Below, one piece after another: positions 52,101-64,000 of a stretch of 64,000 nt of DNA (position 1 is the first letter of the stretch; each line of letters starts with the position of its first letter). The DNA is from Auanema rhodensis. Taxonomy: Eukaryota > Nematoda > Chromadorea > Rhabditida > Rhabditidae. The stretch lies in assembly GCA_964057225.1 (NCBI GenBank), contig OZ059899.1, positions 18,670,501 to 18,734,500 of the forward strand, in the 5' to 3' direction. The position numbers and the translations under genes were made by a program. The notes under the pieces were generated by a model. The model worked only from the letters and a program-made list of their open reading frames with translations, did not search any database and was not told where the DNA came from.

Positions 52101-55100
52101 AAAAAATTAATTCTCCAGGGTGAAAATCGAGGATGTAAGTGTGAACTTATATCAGTTGATATCTCGGTGCATTTTTAAGCTAGCGCAAATCTGATAACAC
52201 AGATCGACGCAGCGTAAAAATCCGCATCGAATGCACTATACAACATTGAGAAACGCTTAATACAAAAATTAGTTATGATCGTTTGAAAAATGATGCATTA
52301 GTGTATGTTGAGTTTCCATGTACACTCAACATTGCTTCCAAAAACATTTTTACAAAAATTTTTCCGGAAAATTTCGAAACAATTTTGCAAAAAGTAGATG
52401 TTTTTAGATTCCTTTTTCCAAGGCAAAGACGATGGACAATGTTATTCAACGAAAAAATTAATTCTGCAGGGTGAAAATCGAGGATATAAGTGTGAACTTA
52501 TATCAGTTGATATCTCGGTGCATTTTTAAGCTAGCGCAAATCTGATAACACAGATCGACGCAGCTTAAAAATCCGCATCGAATGCACTATACAACATTGA
52601 GAAACGCTTAATACAAAAATTAGTTATGATCGTTTGAAAAATGATGCATTAGTGTATGTTGAGTTTCCATGTACACTCAACATTGCTTCCAAAAACATTT
52701 TGACAAAAATTTTTCCGAAAAATTTCAAAATAATTTTGCAAAAAGTAGATGTATTTAGATTCCTTTTTTCAAGGCAAAGACGATGGACAATGTTATTCAA
52801 CGAAAAAATTAATTCTCCAGGGTGAAAATCGAGGATGTAAGTGTGAACTTATATCAGTTGATATCTCGGTGCATTTTTAAGCTAGCGCAAATCTGATAAC
52901 ACAGATCGACGCAGCGTAAAAATCCGCATCGAATGCACTATACAACATTGAGAAACGCTTAATACAAAAATTAGTTATGATCGTTTGAAAAATGATGCAT
53001 TAGTGTATGTTGAGTTTCCATGTACACTCAACATTGCTTCCAAAAACATTTTTACAAAAATTTTTCCGAAAATTTTCGAAACAATTTCGCAAAAAGTAGA
53101 TGTTTTTAGATTCCTTTTTTCAAGGCAAAGACGATGGACAATGTTATTCAACGAAAAAATTAATTCTGCAGGGTGAAAATCGAGGATATAAGTGTGAACT
53201 TATATCAGTTGATATCTCGGTGCATTTTTAAGCTAGCGCAAATCTGATAACACAGATCGACGCAGCTTAAAAATCCGCATCGAATGCACTATACAACATT
53301 GAGAAACGCTTAATACAAAAATTAGTTATGATCGTTTGAAAAATGATGCATTAGTGTATGTTGAGTTTCCATGTACACTCAACATTGCTTCCAAAAACAT
53401 TTTGACAAAAATTTTTCCGAAAAATTTCAAAATAATTTTGCAAAAAGTAGATGTTTTTAGATTCCTTTTTTCAAGGCAAAGACGATGGACAATGTTATTC
53501 AACGAAAAAATTAATTCTCCAGGGTGAAAATCGAGGATGTAAGTGTGAACTTATATCAGTTGATATCTCGGTGCATTTTTAAGCTAGCGCAAATCTGATA
53601 ACACAGATCGACGCAGCGTAAAAATCCGCATCGAATGCACTATACAACATTGAGAAACGCTTAATACAAAAATTAGTTATGATCGTTTGAAAAATGATGC
53701 ATTAGTGTATGTTGAGTTTCCATGTACACTCAACATTGCTTCCAAAAACATTTTGACAAAAATTTTTCCGAAAAATTTCAAAACAATTTTGCAAAAAGTA
53801 GATGTTTTTAGATTCCTTTTTCCAAGGCAAAGACGATGGACAATGTTATTCAACGAAAAAATTAATTCTGCAGGGTGAAAATCGAGGATATAAGTGTGAA
53901 CTTATATCAGTTGATATCTCGGTGCATTTTTAAGCTAGCGCAAATCTGATAACACAGATCGACGCAGCTTAAAAATCCGCATCGAATGCACTATACAACA
54001 TTGAGAAACGCTTAATACAAAAATTAGTTATGATCGTTTGAAAAATGATGCATTAGTGTATGTTGAGTTTCCATGTACACTCAACATTGCTTCCAAAAAC
54101 ATTTTTACAAAAATTTTTCCGGAAAATTTCGAAACAATTTTGCAAAAAGTAGATGTTTTTAGATTCCTTTTTCCAAGGCAAAGACGATGGACAATGTTAT
54201 TCAACGAAAAAATTAATTCTGCAGGGTGAAAATCGAGGATATAAGTGTGAACTTATATCAGTTGATATCTCGGTGCATTTTTAAGCTAGCGCAAATCTGA
54301 TAACACAGATCGACGCAGCTTAAAAATCCGCATCGAATGCACTATACAACATTGAGAAACGCTTAATACAAAAATTAGTTATGATCGTTTGAAAAATGAT
54401 GCATTAGTGTATGTTGAGTTTCCATGTACACTCAACATTGCTTCCAAAAACATTTTTACAAAAATTTTTCCGGAAAATTTCGAAACAATTTTGCAAAAAG
54501 TAGATGTTTTTAGATTCCTTTTTCCAAGGCAAAGACGATGGACAATGTAATTCAACGAAAAAATTAATTCTGCAGGGTGAAAATCGAGGATATAAGTGTG
54601 AACTTATATCAGTTGATATCTCGGTGCATTTTTAAGCTAGCGCAAATCTGATAACACAGATCAACGCAGCTTAAAAATCCGCATCGAATGCACTATACAA
54701 CATTGAGAAACGCTTAATACAAAAATTAGTTATGATCGTTTGAAAAATGATGCATTAGTGTATGTTGAGTTTCCATGTACACTCAACATTGCTTCCAAAA
54801 ACATTTTGACAAAAATTTTTCCGAAAAATTTCAAAATAATTTTGCAAAAAGTAGATGTTTTTAGATTCCTTTTTTCAAGGCAAAGACGATGGACAATGTT
54901 ATTCAACGAAAAAATTAATTCTCCAGGGTGAAAATCGAGGATGTAAGTGTGAACTTATATCAGTTGATATCTCGGTGCATTTTTAAGCTAGCGCAAATCT
55001 GATAACACAGATCGACGCAGCGTAAAAATCCGCATCGAATGCACTATACAACATTGAGAAACGCTTAATACAAAAATTAGTTATGATCGTTTGAAAAATG

Positions 55101-58100
55101 ATGCATTAGTGTATGTTGAGTTTCCATGTACACTCAACATTGCTTCCAAAAACATTTTTACAAAAATTTTTCCGGAAAATTTCGAAACAATTTTGCAAAA
55201 AGTAGATGTTTTTAGATTCCTTTTTCCAAGGCAAAGACGATGGACAATGTTATTCAACGAAAAAATTAATTCTGCAGGGTGAAAATCGAGGATATAAGTG
55301 TGAACTTATATCAGTTGATATCTCGGTGCATTTTTAAGCTAGCGCAAATCTGATAACACAGATCGACGCAGCTTAAAAATCCGCATCGAATGCACTATAC
55401 AACATTGAGAAACGCTTAATACAAAAATTAGTTATGATCGTTTGAAAAATGATGCATTAGTGTATGTTGAGTTTCCATGTACACTCAACATTGCTTCCAA
55501 AAACATTTTGACAAAAATTTTTCCGAAAAATTTCAAAATAATTTTGCAAAAAGTAGATGTTTTTAGATTCCTTTTTTCAAGGCAAAGACGATGGACAATG
55601 TTATTCAACGAAAAAATTAATTCTCCAGGGTGAAAATCGAGGATGTAAGTGTGAACTTATATCAGTTGATATCTCGGTGCATTTTTAAGCTAGCGCAAAT
55701 CTGATAACACAGATCGACGCAGCGTAAAAATCCGCATCGAATGCACTATACAACATTGAGAAACGCTTAATACAAAAATTAGTTATGATCGTTTGAAAAA
55801 TGATGCATTAGTGTATGTTGAGTTTCCATGTACACTCAACATTGCTTCCAAAAACATTTTTACAAAAATTTTTCCGGAAAATTTCGAAACAATTTTGCAA
55901 AAAGTAGATGTTTTTAGATTCCTTTTTCCAAGGCAAAGACGATGGACAATGTTATTCAACGAAAAAATTAATTCTGCAGGGTGAAAATCGAGGATATAAG
56001 TGTGAACTTATATCAGTTGATATCTCGGTGCATTTTTAAGCTAGCGCAAATCTGATAACACAGATCGACGCAGCTTAAAAATCCGCATCGAATGCACTAT
56101 ACAACATTGAGAAACGCTTAATACAAAAATTAGTTATGATCGTTTGAAAAATGATGCATTAGTGTATGTTGAGTTTCCATGTACACTCAACATTGCTTCC
56201 AAAAACATTTTTACAAAAATTTTTCCGGAAAATTTCGAAACAATTTTGCAAAAAGTAGATGTTTTTAGATTCCTTTTTCCAAGGCAAAGACGATGGACAA
56301 TGTAATTCAACGAAAAAATTAATTCTGCAGGGTGAAAATCGAGGATATAAGTGTGAACTTATATCAGTTGATATCTCGGTGCATTTTTAAGCTAGCGCAA
56401 ATCTGATAACACAGATCAACGCAGCTTAAAAATCCGCATCGAATGCACTATACAACATTGAGAAACGCTTAATACAAAAATTAGTTATGATCGTTTGAAA
56501 AATGATGCATTAGTGTATGTTGAGTTTCCATGTACACTCAACATTGCTTCCAAAAACATTTTGACAAAAATTTTTCCGAAAAATTTCAAAATAATTTTGC
56601 AAAAAGTAGATGTTTTTAGATTCCTTTTTTCAAGGCAAAGACGATGGACAATGTTATTCAACGAAAAAATTAATTCTCCAGGGTGAAAATCGAGGATGTA
56701 AGTGTGAACTTATATCAGTTGATATCTCGGTGCATTTTTAAGCTAGCGCAAATCTGATAACACAGATCGACGCAGCGTAAAAATCCGCATCGAATGCACT
56801 ATACAACATTGAGAAACGCTTAATACAAAAATTAGTTATGATCGTTTGAAAAATGATGCATTAGTGTATGTTGAGTTTCCATGTACACTCAACATTGCTT
56901 CCAAAAACATTTTTACAAAAATTTTTCCGGAAAATTTCGGAACAATTTTGCAAAAAGTAGATGTTTTTAGATTCCTTTTTCCAAGGCAAAGACGATGGAC
57001 AATGTTATTCAACGAAAAAATTAATTCTGCAGGGTGAAAATCGAGGATATAAGTGTGAACTTATATCAGTTGATATCTCGGTGCATTTTTAAGCTAGCGC
57101 AAATCTGATAACACAGATCGACGCAGCTTAAAAATCCGCATCGAATGCACTATACAACATTGAGAAACGCTTAATACAAAAATTAGTTATGATCGTTTGA
57201 AAAATGATGCATTAGTGTATGTTGAGTTTCCATGTACACTCAACATTGCTTCCAAAAACATTTTGACAAAAATTTTTCCGAAAAATTTCAAAATAATTTT
57301 GCAAAAAGTAGATGTTTTTAGATTCCTTTTTTCAAGGCAAAGACGATGGACAATGTTATTCAACGAAAAAATTAATTCTCCAGGGTGAAAATCGAGGATG
57401 TAAGTGTGAACTTATATCAGTTGATATCTCGGTGCATTTTTAAGCTAGCGCAAATCTGATAACACAGATCGACGCAGCGTAAAAATCCGCATCGAATGCA
57501 CTATACAACATTGAGAAACGCTTAATACAAAAATTAGTTATGATCGTTTGAAAAATGATGCATTAGTGTATGTTGAGTTTCCATGTACACTCAACATTGC
57601 TTCCAAAAACATTTTTACAAAAATTTTTCCGGAAAATTTCGAAACAATTTTGCAAAAAGTAGATGTTTTTAGATTCCTTTTTCCAAGGCAAAGACGATGG
57701 ACAATGTTATTCAACGAAAAAATTAATTCTGCTGGGTGAAAATCGAGGATATAAGTGTGAACTTATATCAGTTGATATCTCGGTGCATTTTTCAGCTAGC
57801 GCAAATCTGATAACACAGATCGACGCAGCTTAAAAATCCGCATCGAATGCACTATACAACATTGAGAAACGCTTAATACAAAAATTAGTTATGATCGTTT
57901 GAAAAATGATGCATTAGTGTATGTTGAGTTTCCATGTACACTCAACATTGCTTCCAAAAACATTTTTACAAAAATTTTTCCGGAAAATTTCGGAACAATT
58001 TTGCAAAAAGTAGATGTTTTTAGATTCCTTTTTCCAAGGCAAAGACGATGGACAATGTTATTCAACGAAAAAATTAATTCTGCAGGGTGAAAATCGAGGA

Positions 58101-60004
58101 TATAAGTGTGAACTTATATCAGTTGATATCTCGGTGCATTTTTAAGCTAGCGCAAATCTGATAACACAGATCGACGCAGCTTAAAAATCCGCATCGAATG
58201 CACTATACAACATTGAGAAACGCTTAATACAAAAATTAGTTATGATCGTTTGAAAAATGATGCATTAGTGTATGTTGAGTTTCCATGTACACTCAACATT
58301 GCTTCCAAAAACATTTTGACAAAAATTTTTCCGAAAAATTTCAAAATAATTTTGCAAAAAGTAGATGTTTTTAGATTCCTTTTTTCAAGGCAAAGACGAT
58401 GGACAATGTTATTCAACGAAAAAATTAATTCTCCAGGGTGAAAATCGAGGATGTAAGTGTGAACTTATATCAGTTGATATCTCGGTGCATTTTTAAGCTA
58501 GCGCAAATCTGATAACACAGATCGACGCAGCGTAAAAATCCGCATCGAATGCACTATACAACATTGAGAAACGCTTAATACAAAAATTAGTTATGATCGT
58601 TTGAAAAATGATGCATTAGTGTATGTTGAGTTTCCATGTACACTCAACATTGCTTCCAAAAACATTTTTACAAAAATTTTTCCGGAAAATTTCGAAACAA
58701 TTTTGCAAAAAGTAGATGTTTTTAGATTCCTTTTTCCAAGGCAAAGACGATGGACAATGTTATTCAACGAAAAAATTAATTCTGCTGGGTGAAAATCGAG
58801 GATATAAGTGTGAACTTATATCAGTTGATATCTCGGTGCATTTTTCAGCTAGCGCAAATCTGATAACACAGATCGACGCAGCTTAAAAATCCGCATCGAA
58901 TGCACTATACAACATTGAGAAACGCTTAATACAAAAATTAGTTATGATCGTTTGAAAAATGATGCATTAGTGTATGTTGAGTTTCCATGTACACTCAACA
59001 TTGCTTCCAAAAACATTTTGACAAAAATTTTTCCGAAAAATTTCAAAATAATTTTGCAAAAAGTAGATGTTTTTAGATTCCTTTTTTCAAGGCAAAGACG
59101 ATGGACAATGTTATTCAACGAAAAAATTAATTCTCCAGGGTGAAAATCGAGGATGTAAGTGTGAACTTATATCAGTTGATATCTCGGTGCATTTTTAAGC
59201 TAGCGCAAATCTGATAACACAGATCGACGCAGCGTAAAAATCCGCATCGAATGCACTATACAACATTGAGAAACGCTTAATACAAAAATTAGTTATGATC
59301 GTTTGAAAAATGATGCATTAGTGTATGTTGAGTTTCCATGTACACTCAACATTGCTTCCAAAAACATTTTTACAAAAATTTTTCCGGAAAATTTCGAAAC
59401 AATTTTGCAAAAAGTAGATGTTTTTAGATTCCTTTTTCCAAGGCAAAGACGATGGACAATGTTATTCAACGAAAAAATTAATTCTGCAGGGTGAAAATCG
59501 AGGATATAAGTGTGAACTTATATCAGTTGATATCTCGGTGCATTTTTAAGCTAGCGCAAATCTGATAACACAGATCGACGCAGCTTAAAAATCCGCATCG
59601 AATGCATTATACAACATTGAGAAACGCTTAATACAAAAATTAGTTATGATCGTTTGAAAAATGATGCATTAGTGTATGTTGAGTTTCCATGTACACTCAA
59701 CATTGCTTCCAAAAACATTTTGACAAAAATTTTTCCGAAAAATTTCAAAATAATTTTGCAAAAAGTAGATGTATTTAGATTCCTTTTTTCAAGGCAAAGA
59801 CGATGGACAATGTTATTCAACGAAAAAATTAATTCTCCAGGGTGAAAATCGAGGATGTAAGTGTGAACTTATATCAGTTGATATCTCTGTGCATTTTTAA
59901 GCTAGCGCAAATCTGATAACACAGATCGACGCAGCGTAAAAATCCGCATCGAATGCACTATACAACATTGAGAAACGCTTAATACAAAAATTAGTTATGA
60001 TCGT
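49124..60004 (+). repeat. Mostly A/E dimer alternation (702 bp) with larger duplications
   Basis: A units with the CAGCGTAAAAATCC linker alternate with E units (CCGGAAAA, CAATTTTGC, TTTCCAAGG, CTGCAG) over most of this stretch, for example 51230 to 52633, 54740 to 56143 and 58250 to 60004. Breaks in the alternation come from extra E units (50177, 54389, 56144, 57899) and one F unit (52985). Units 49475-50527 (TTTCAAAACAATTTTG, E, E with TGTAATTC) recur at 53687-54739, 4212 bp later. The TGTAATTC unit appears three times (50177, 54389, 56144), the TTTCGGAACAATTTTG unit twice (56846, 57899). A units with GATGTATTTAG occur at 52634 and 59654, each followed by an F unit, 7020 bp apart. Confidence 0.88.
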
Positions 60005-63000
60005 TTGAAAAATGATGCATTAGTGTATGTTGAGTTTCCATGTACACTCAACATTGCTTCCAAAAACATTTTTACAAAAATTTTTCCGAAAATTTTCGAA
60101 ACAATTTCGCAAAAAGTAGATGTTTTTAGATTCCTTTTTTCAAGGCAAAGACGATGGACAATGTTATTCAACGAAAAAATTAATTCTGCAGGGTGAAAAT
60201 CGAGGATATAAGTGTGAACTTATATCAGTTGATATCTCGGTGCATTTTTAAGCTAGCGCAAATCTGATAACACAGATCGACGCAGCTTAAAAATCCGCAT
60301 CGAATGCACTATACAACATTGAGAAACGCTTAATACAAAAATTAGTTATGATCGTTTGAAAAATGATGCATTAGTGTATGTTGAGTTTCCATGTACACTC
60401 AACATTGCTTCCAAAAACATTTTGACAAAAATTTTTCCGGAAAATTTCGAAACAATTTCGCAAAAAGTAGATGTTTTTAGATTCCTTTTTCCAAGGCAAA
60501 GACGATGGACAATGTTATTCAACGAAAAAATTAATTCTCCAGGGTGAAAATCGAGGATGCAAGTGTGAACTTATATCAGTTGATATCTCGGTGCATTTTT
60601 AAGCTAGCGCAAATCTGATAACACAGATCGACGCAGCGTAAAAATCCGCATCGAATGCACTATACAACATTGAGAAACGCTTAATACAAAAATTAGTTAT
60701 GATCGTTTGAAAAATGATGCATTAGTGTATGTTGAGTTTCCATGTACACTCAACATTGCTTCCAAAAACATTTTTACAAAAATTTTTCCGAAAATTTTCG
60801 AAACAATTTCGCAAAAAGTAGATGTTTTTAGATTCCTTTTTTCAAGGCAAAGACGATGGACATTGTTATTCAACGAAAAAATTAATTCTGCAGGGTGAAA
60901 ATCGAGGATATAAGTGTGAACTTATATCAGTTGATATCTCGGTGCATTTTCAAGCTAGCGCAAATCTGATAACACAGATCGACGCAGCTTAAAAATCCGC
61001 ATCGAATGCACTATACAACATTGAGAAACGCTTAATACAAAAATTAGTTATGATCGTTTGAAAAATGATGCATTAGTGTATGTTGAGTTTCCATGTACAC
61101 TCAACATTGCTTCCAAAAACATTTTGACAAAAATTTTTCCGGAAAATTTCGAAACAATTTCGCAAAAAGTAGATGTTTTTAGATTCCTTTTTCCAAGGCA
61201 AAGACGATGGACAATGTTATTCAACGAAAAAATTAATTCTCCAGGGTGAAAATCGAGGATGCAAGTGTGAACTTATATCAGTTGATATCTCGGTGCATTT
61301 TCAAGCTAGCGCAAATCTGATAACACAGATCGACGCAGCTTAAAAATCCGCATCGAATGCACTATACAACATTGAGAAACGCTTAATACAAAAATTAGTT
61401 ATGATCGTTTGAAAAATGATGCATTAGTGTATGTTGAGTTTCCATGTACACTCAACATTGCTTCCAAAAACATTTTGACAAAAATTTTCCCTAAAAATTT
61501 CAAAATAATTTCACAAAAAGTAGATTTTTTTAGATTCCTTTTTCCAAGGCAAAGACGATGGACAATGTTATTCAACGAAAAAATTAATTCTGCAGGGTGA
61601 AAATCGAGGATATAAGTGTGAACTTATATCAGTTGATATCTCGGTGCATTTTTAAGCTAGCGCAAATCTGATAACACAGATCGACGCAGCTTAAAAATCC
61701 GCATCGAATGCACTATACAACATTGAGAAACGCTTAATACAAAAATTAGTTATGATCGTTTGAAAAATGATGCATTAGTGTATGTTGAGTTTCCATGTAC
61801 ACTCAACATTGCTTCCAAAAACATTTTGACAAAAATTTTTCCGAAAAATTTCAAAATAATTTTGCAAAAAGTAGATGTTTTTAGATTCCTTTTTTCAAGG
61901 CAAAGACGATGGACAATGTTATTCAACGAAAAAATTAATTCTCCAGGGTGAAAATCGAGGATGTAAGTGTGAACTTATATCAGTTGATATCTCGGTGCAT
62001 TTTTAAGCTAGCGCAAATCTGATAACACAGATCGACGCAGCGTAAAAATCCGCATCGAATGCACTATACAACATTGAGAAACGCTTAATACAAAAATTAG
62101 TTATGATCGTTTGAAAAATGATGCATTAGTGTATGTTGAGTTTCCATGTACACTCAACATTGCTTCCAAAAACATTTTGACAAAAATTTTTCCGGAAAAT
62201 TTCGAAACAATTTCGCAAAAAGTAGATGTTTTTAGATTCCTTTTTCCAAGGCAAAGACGATGGACAATGTTATTCAACGAAAAAATTAATTCTCCAGGGT
62301 GAAAATCGAGGATGCAAGTGTGAACTTATATCAGTTGATATCTCGGTGCATTTTCAAGCTAGCGCAAATCTGATAACACAGATCGACGCAGCTTAAAAAT
62401 CCGCATCGAATGCACTATACAACATTGAGAAACGCTTAATACAAAAATTAGTTATGATCGTTTGAAAAATGATGCATTAGTGTATGTTGAGTTTCCATGT
62501 ACACTCAACATTGCTTCCAAAAACATTTTTACAAAAATTTTTCCGGAAAATTTCGAAACAATTTTGCAAAAAGTAGATGTTTTTAGATTCCTTTTTCCAA
62601 GGCAAAGACGATGGACAATGTTATTCAACGAAAAAATTAATTCTGCAGGGTGAAAATCGAGGATATAAGTGTGAACTTATATCAGTTGATATCTCGGTGC
62701 ATTTTTAAGCTAGCGCAAATCTGATAACACAGATCGACGCAGCTTAAAAATCCGCATCGAATGCACTATACAACATTGAGAAACGCTTAATACAAAAATT
62801 AGTTATGATCGTTTGAAAAATGATGCATTAGTGTATGTTGAGTTTCCATGTACACTCAACATTGCTTCCAAAAACATTTTGACAAAAATTTTTCCGAAAA
62901 ATTTCAAAATAATTTTGCAAAAAGTAGATGTTTTTAGATTCCTTTTTTCAAGGCAAAGACGATGGACAATGTTATTCAACGAAAAAATTAATTCTCCAGG

Positions 63001-63865
63001 GTGAAAATCGAGGATGTAAGTGTGAACTTATATCAGTTGATATCTCGGTGCATTTTTAAGCTAGCGCAAATCTGATAACACAGATCGACGCAGCGTAAAA
63101 ATCCGCATCGAATGCACTATACAACATTGAGAAACGCTTAATACAAAAATTAGTTATGATCGTTTGAAAAATGATGCATTAGTGTATGTTGAGTTTCCAT
63201 GTACACTCAACATTGCTTCCAAAAACATTTTTACAAAAATTTTTCCGGAAAATTTCGAAACAATTTTGCAAAAAGTAGATGTTTTTAGATTCCTTTTTCC
63301 AAGGCAAAGACGATGGACAATGTTATTCAACGAAAAAATTAATTCTCCAGGGTGAAAATCGAGGATGCAAGTGTGAACTTATATCAGTTGATATCTCGGT
63401 GCATTTTCAAGCTAGCGCAAATCTGATAACACAGATCGACGCAGCTTAAAAATCCGCATCGAATGCACTATACAACATTGAGAAACGCTTAATACAAAAA
63501 TTAGTTATGATCGTTTGAAAAATGATGCATTAGTGTATGTTGAGTTTCCATGTACACTCAACATTGCTTCCAAAAACATTTTGACAAAAATTTTTCCGAA
63601 AAATTTCAAAATAATTTTGCAAAAAGTAGATGTTTTTAGATTCCTTTTTTCAAGGCAAAGACGATGGACAATGTTATTCAACGAAAAAATTAATTCTCCA
63701 GGGTGAAAATCGAGGATGTAAGTGTGAACTTATATCAGTTGATATCTCGGTGCATTTTTAAGCTAGCGCAAATCTGATAACACAGATCGACGCAGCGTAA
63801 AAATCCGCATCGAATGCACTATACAACATTGAGAAACGCTTAATACAAAAATTAGTTATGATCGT
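60005..63865 (+). repeat. Mixed F, D/E and A units at right end
   Basis: Eleven complete units: F (60005, 60707), GGATGCAAG units (60356, 61058, 62111, 63164), CCCTAAAA variant (61409, with private GTAGATTTTTTT), A with CAGCGT linkers (61760, 62813, 63515) and E (62462). The 60356 unit is chimaeric, joining a GGATGCAAG body to a TTTTTAAGCTAG and CAGCGT linker. No clean HOR is visible apart from the copied trio described for 61058-62110. Confidence 0.82.
61058..62110 (+). repeat. Three-unit duplicate of 48422-49474
   Basis: The order GGATGCAAG unit, CCCTAAAA unit, A with CAGCGT linker is the same as at 48422, 48773, 49124, with an offset of 12636 bp (36 units). The rare CCCTAAAA variant makes common descent of the two trios likely. 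The middle unit differs at CAAAGACG against CAAAAACG, at GTAGATTTTTTT, and at GGATATAAG against GGATGTAAG. Confidence 0.85.
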
Positions 63866-64000
63866 TTGAAAAATGATGCATTAGTGTATGTTGAGTTTCC
63901 ATGTACACTCAACATTGCTTCCAAAAACATTTTGACAAAAATTTTTCCGGAAAATTTCGAAACAATTTCGCAAAAAGTAGATGTTTTTAGATTCCTTTTT
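63866..64000 (+). repeat. Partial satellite unit at right edge
   Basis: First 135 bp of a unit carrying TTTTGAC, CCGGAAAA and CGAAACAATTTCG. The markers available match the GGATGCAAG class or the 43157 unit; the diagnostic 3' half lies outside the window. The array clearly continues past the edge. Confidence 0.95.

Larger units (their letters stand above)
1..64000 (+). repeat. 351-bp satellite DNA array, head to tail, whole window
   Basis: The same roughly 351-bp sequence recurs without interruption from the first to the last base, always in one orientation. Complete units number 181; partial units lie at both edges. Unit length is 351 bp in 179 copies and 352 bp in two. Copies differ at a limited set of recurrent sites, so they are close relatives rather than ancient duplicates. 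GC is about 33% in the copy at 684-1034 by hand count. Long, homogeneous, transposon-free arrays of this kind are typical of eukaryotic centromeric or pericentromeric heterochromatin; that location is inferred, not shown. The plus orientation is arbitrary. No known family name is assigned because I do not recognise the sequence. Confidence 0.99.

Noticed and set aside
333-63706. About 174 tandem small genes encoding a 63-residue protein family
   Set aside because: The frames start with TTG with no in-frame ATG before about codon 53, the variation is mostly residue-changing, there is no domain, and the setting is a eukaryotic-type satellite. The openness is explained by unit homogeneity.
1-64000. 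CRISPR array
   Set aside because: The entire 351-bp unit is repeated; there are no short repeats separated by unique spacers.
1-64000. tRNA, 5S rRNA or other Pol III genes hidden in the unit
   Set aside because: I saw no A-box and B-box pair, no cloverleaf and no 5S-like sequence in either orientation.
1-64000. Long tandem-repeat protein gene, since 351 is divisible by three
   Set aside because: Stops occur in every unit, for example the TGA ending the 63-codon frame and usually another in CATTGAG. No frame runs through a unit.
1-64000. Telomeric repeats or an array boundary
   Set aside because: No TTAGG- or TTAGGG-type arrays are present and both edges cut through ordinary units.

Overview
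The whole 64 kb window is one uninterrupted satellite-DNA array. A 351-bp monomer is repeated head to tail on one strand: 181 complete copies, a 332-bp partial copy at the left edge and a 135-bp partial copy at the right edge. Using the recurrent TTG trinucleotide of the monomer as an arbitrary unit start, units begin at 333 and every 351 bp up to 14022, then at 14374, 14725, 15076 and 15427, then at 15779 and every 351 bp up to 63866. The only departures from 351 bp are two 1-bp insertions in an A-run, which look like one mutation copied by a block duplication. I see no gene, transposon, tRNA, rRNA, CRISPR array, inversion or unique sequence anywhere.

Organism: a megasatellite-scale, AT-rich array (a hand count of the copy at 684-1034 gives about 33% GC) indicates a eukaryotic centromeric or pericentromeric region from a long-read assembly. 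CpG is not depleted (about 13 seen against about 9 expected per monomer), which argues against heavily CpG-methylated germlines such as those of vertebrates and fits many invertebrates. The species cannot be named from the sequence and I do not recognise the satellite family.

Monomer variants fall into a few recurrent types. I use these labels. A: TTGAC at unit 67-71, CAAAATAATTTTG and CTCCAG. B: TTTAC, CGAAACAATTTCG, ACATTG and CTGCAG. C: like A in part, but with AATTTCG, AAATTCC, AAAACG and CTCCAG. D: CCGGAAAA, CGAAACAATTTCG and CTGCAG. E: CCGGAAAA, CGAAACAATTTTG and usually TCCAAGG. F: CCGAAAATTTTCG. FS: CGAAACATTTTCG.

Layout: 0-5.6 kb is A/B dimers and divergent singletons; 5.6-9.1 kb has twinned monomers; 9.1-16.8 kb has two different four-monomer higher-order repeats (HORs); 16.8-20.3 kb has a five-monomer HOR; 19.3-34.4 kb has a ten-monomer (3510-bp) block present three times inside a larger 10.2-kb-offset duplication; 34-38.6 kb has four-monomer periodicity; 38.6-42.8 kb has a six-monomer HOR; 45.3-48.1 kb has a four-monomer HOR; 49-60 kb has mostly A/E dimer alternation; 60-64 kb has mixed units, some copied from near 48 kb.

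Each monomer has an open 63-codon frame beginning with TTG, intact in 174 of 181 units. I judge it non-coding: no in-frame ATG occurs before about codon 53, and most recurrent variants change the residue. The interesting content is the array itself: very strict unit length, changing HOR order along the window, evidence of recent unequal exchange, and dyad-symmetric and A/T-tract elements within the monomer that could matter for nucleosome or centromere-protein binding (inference).
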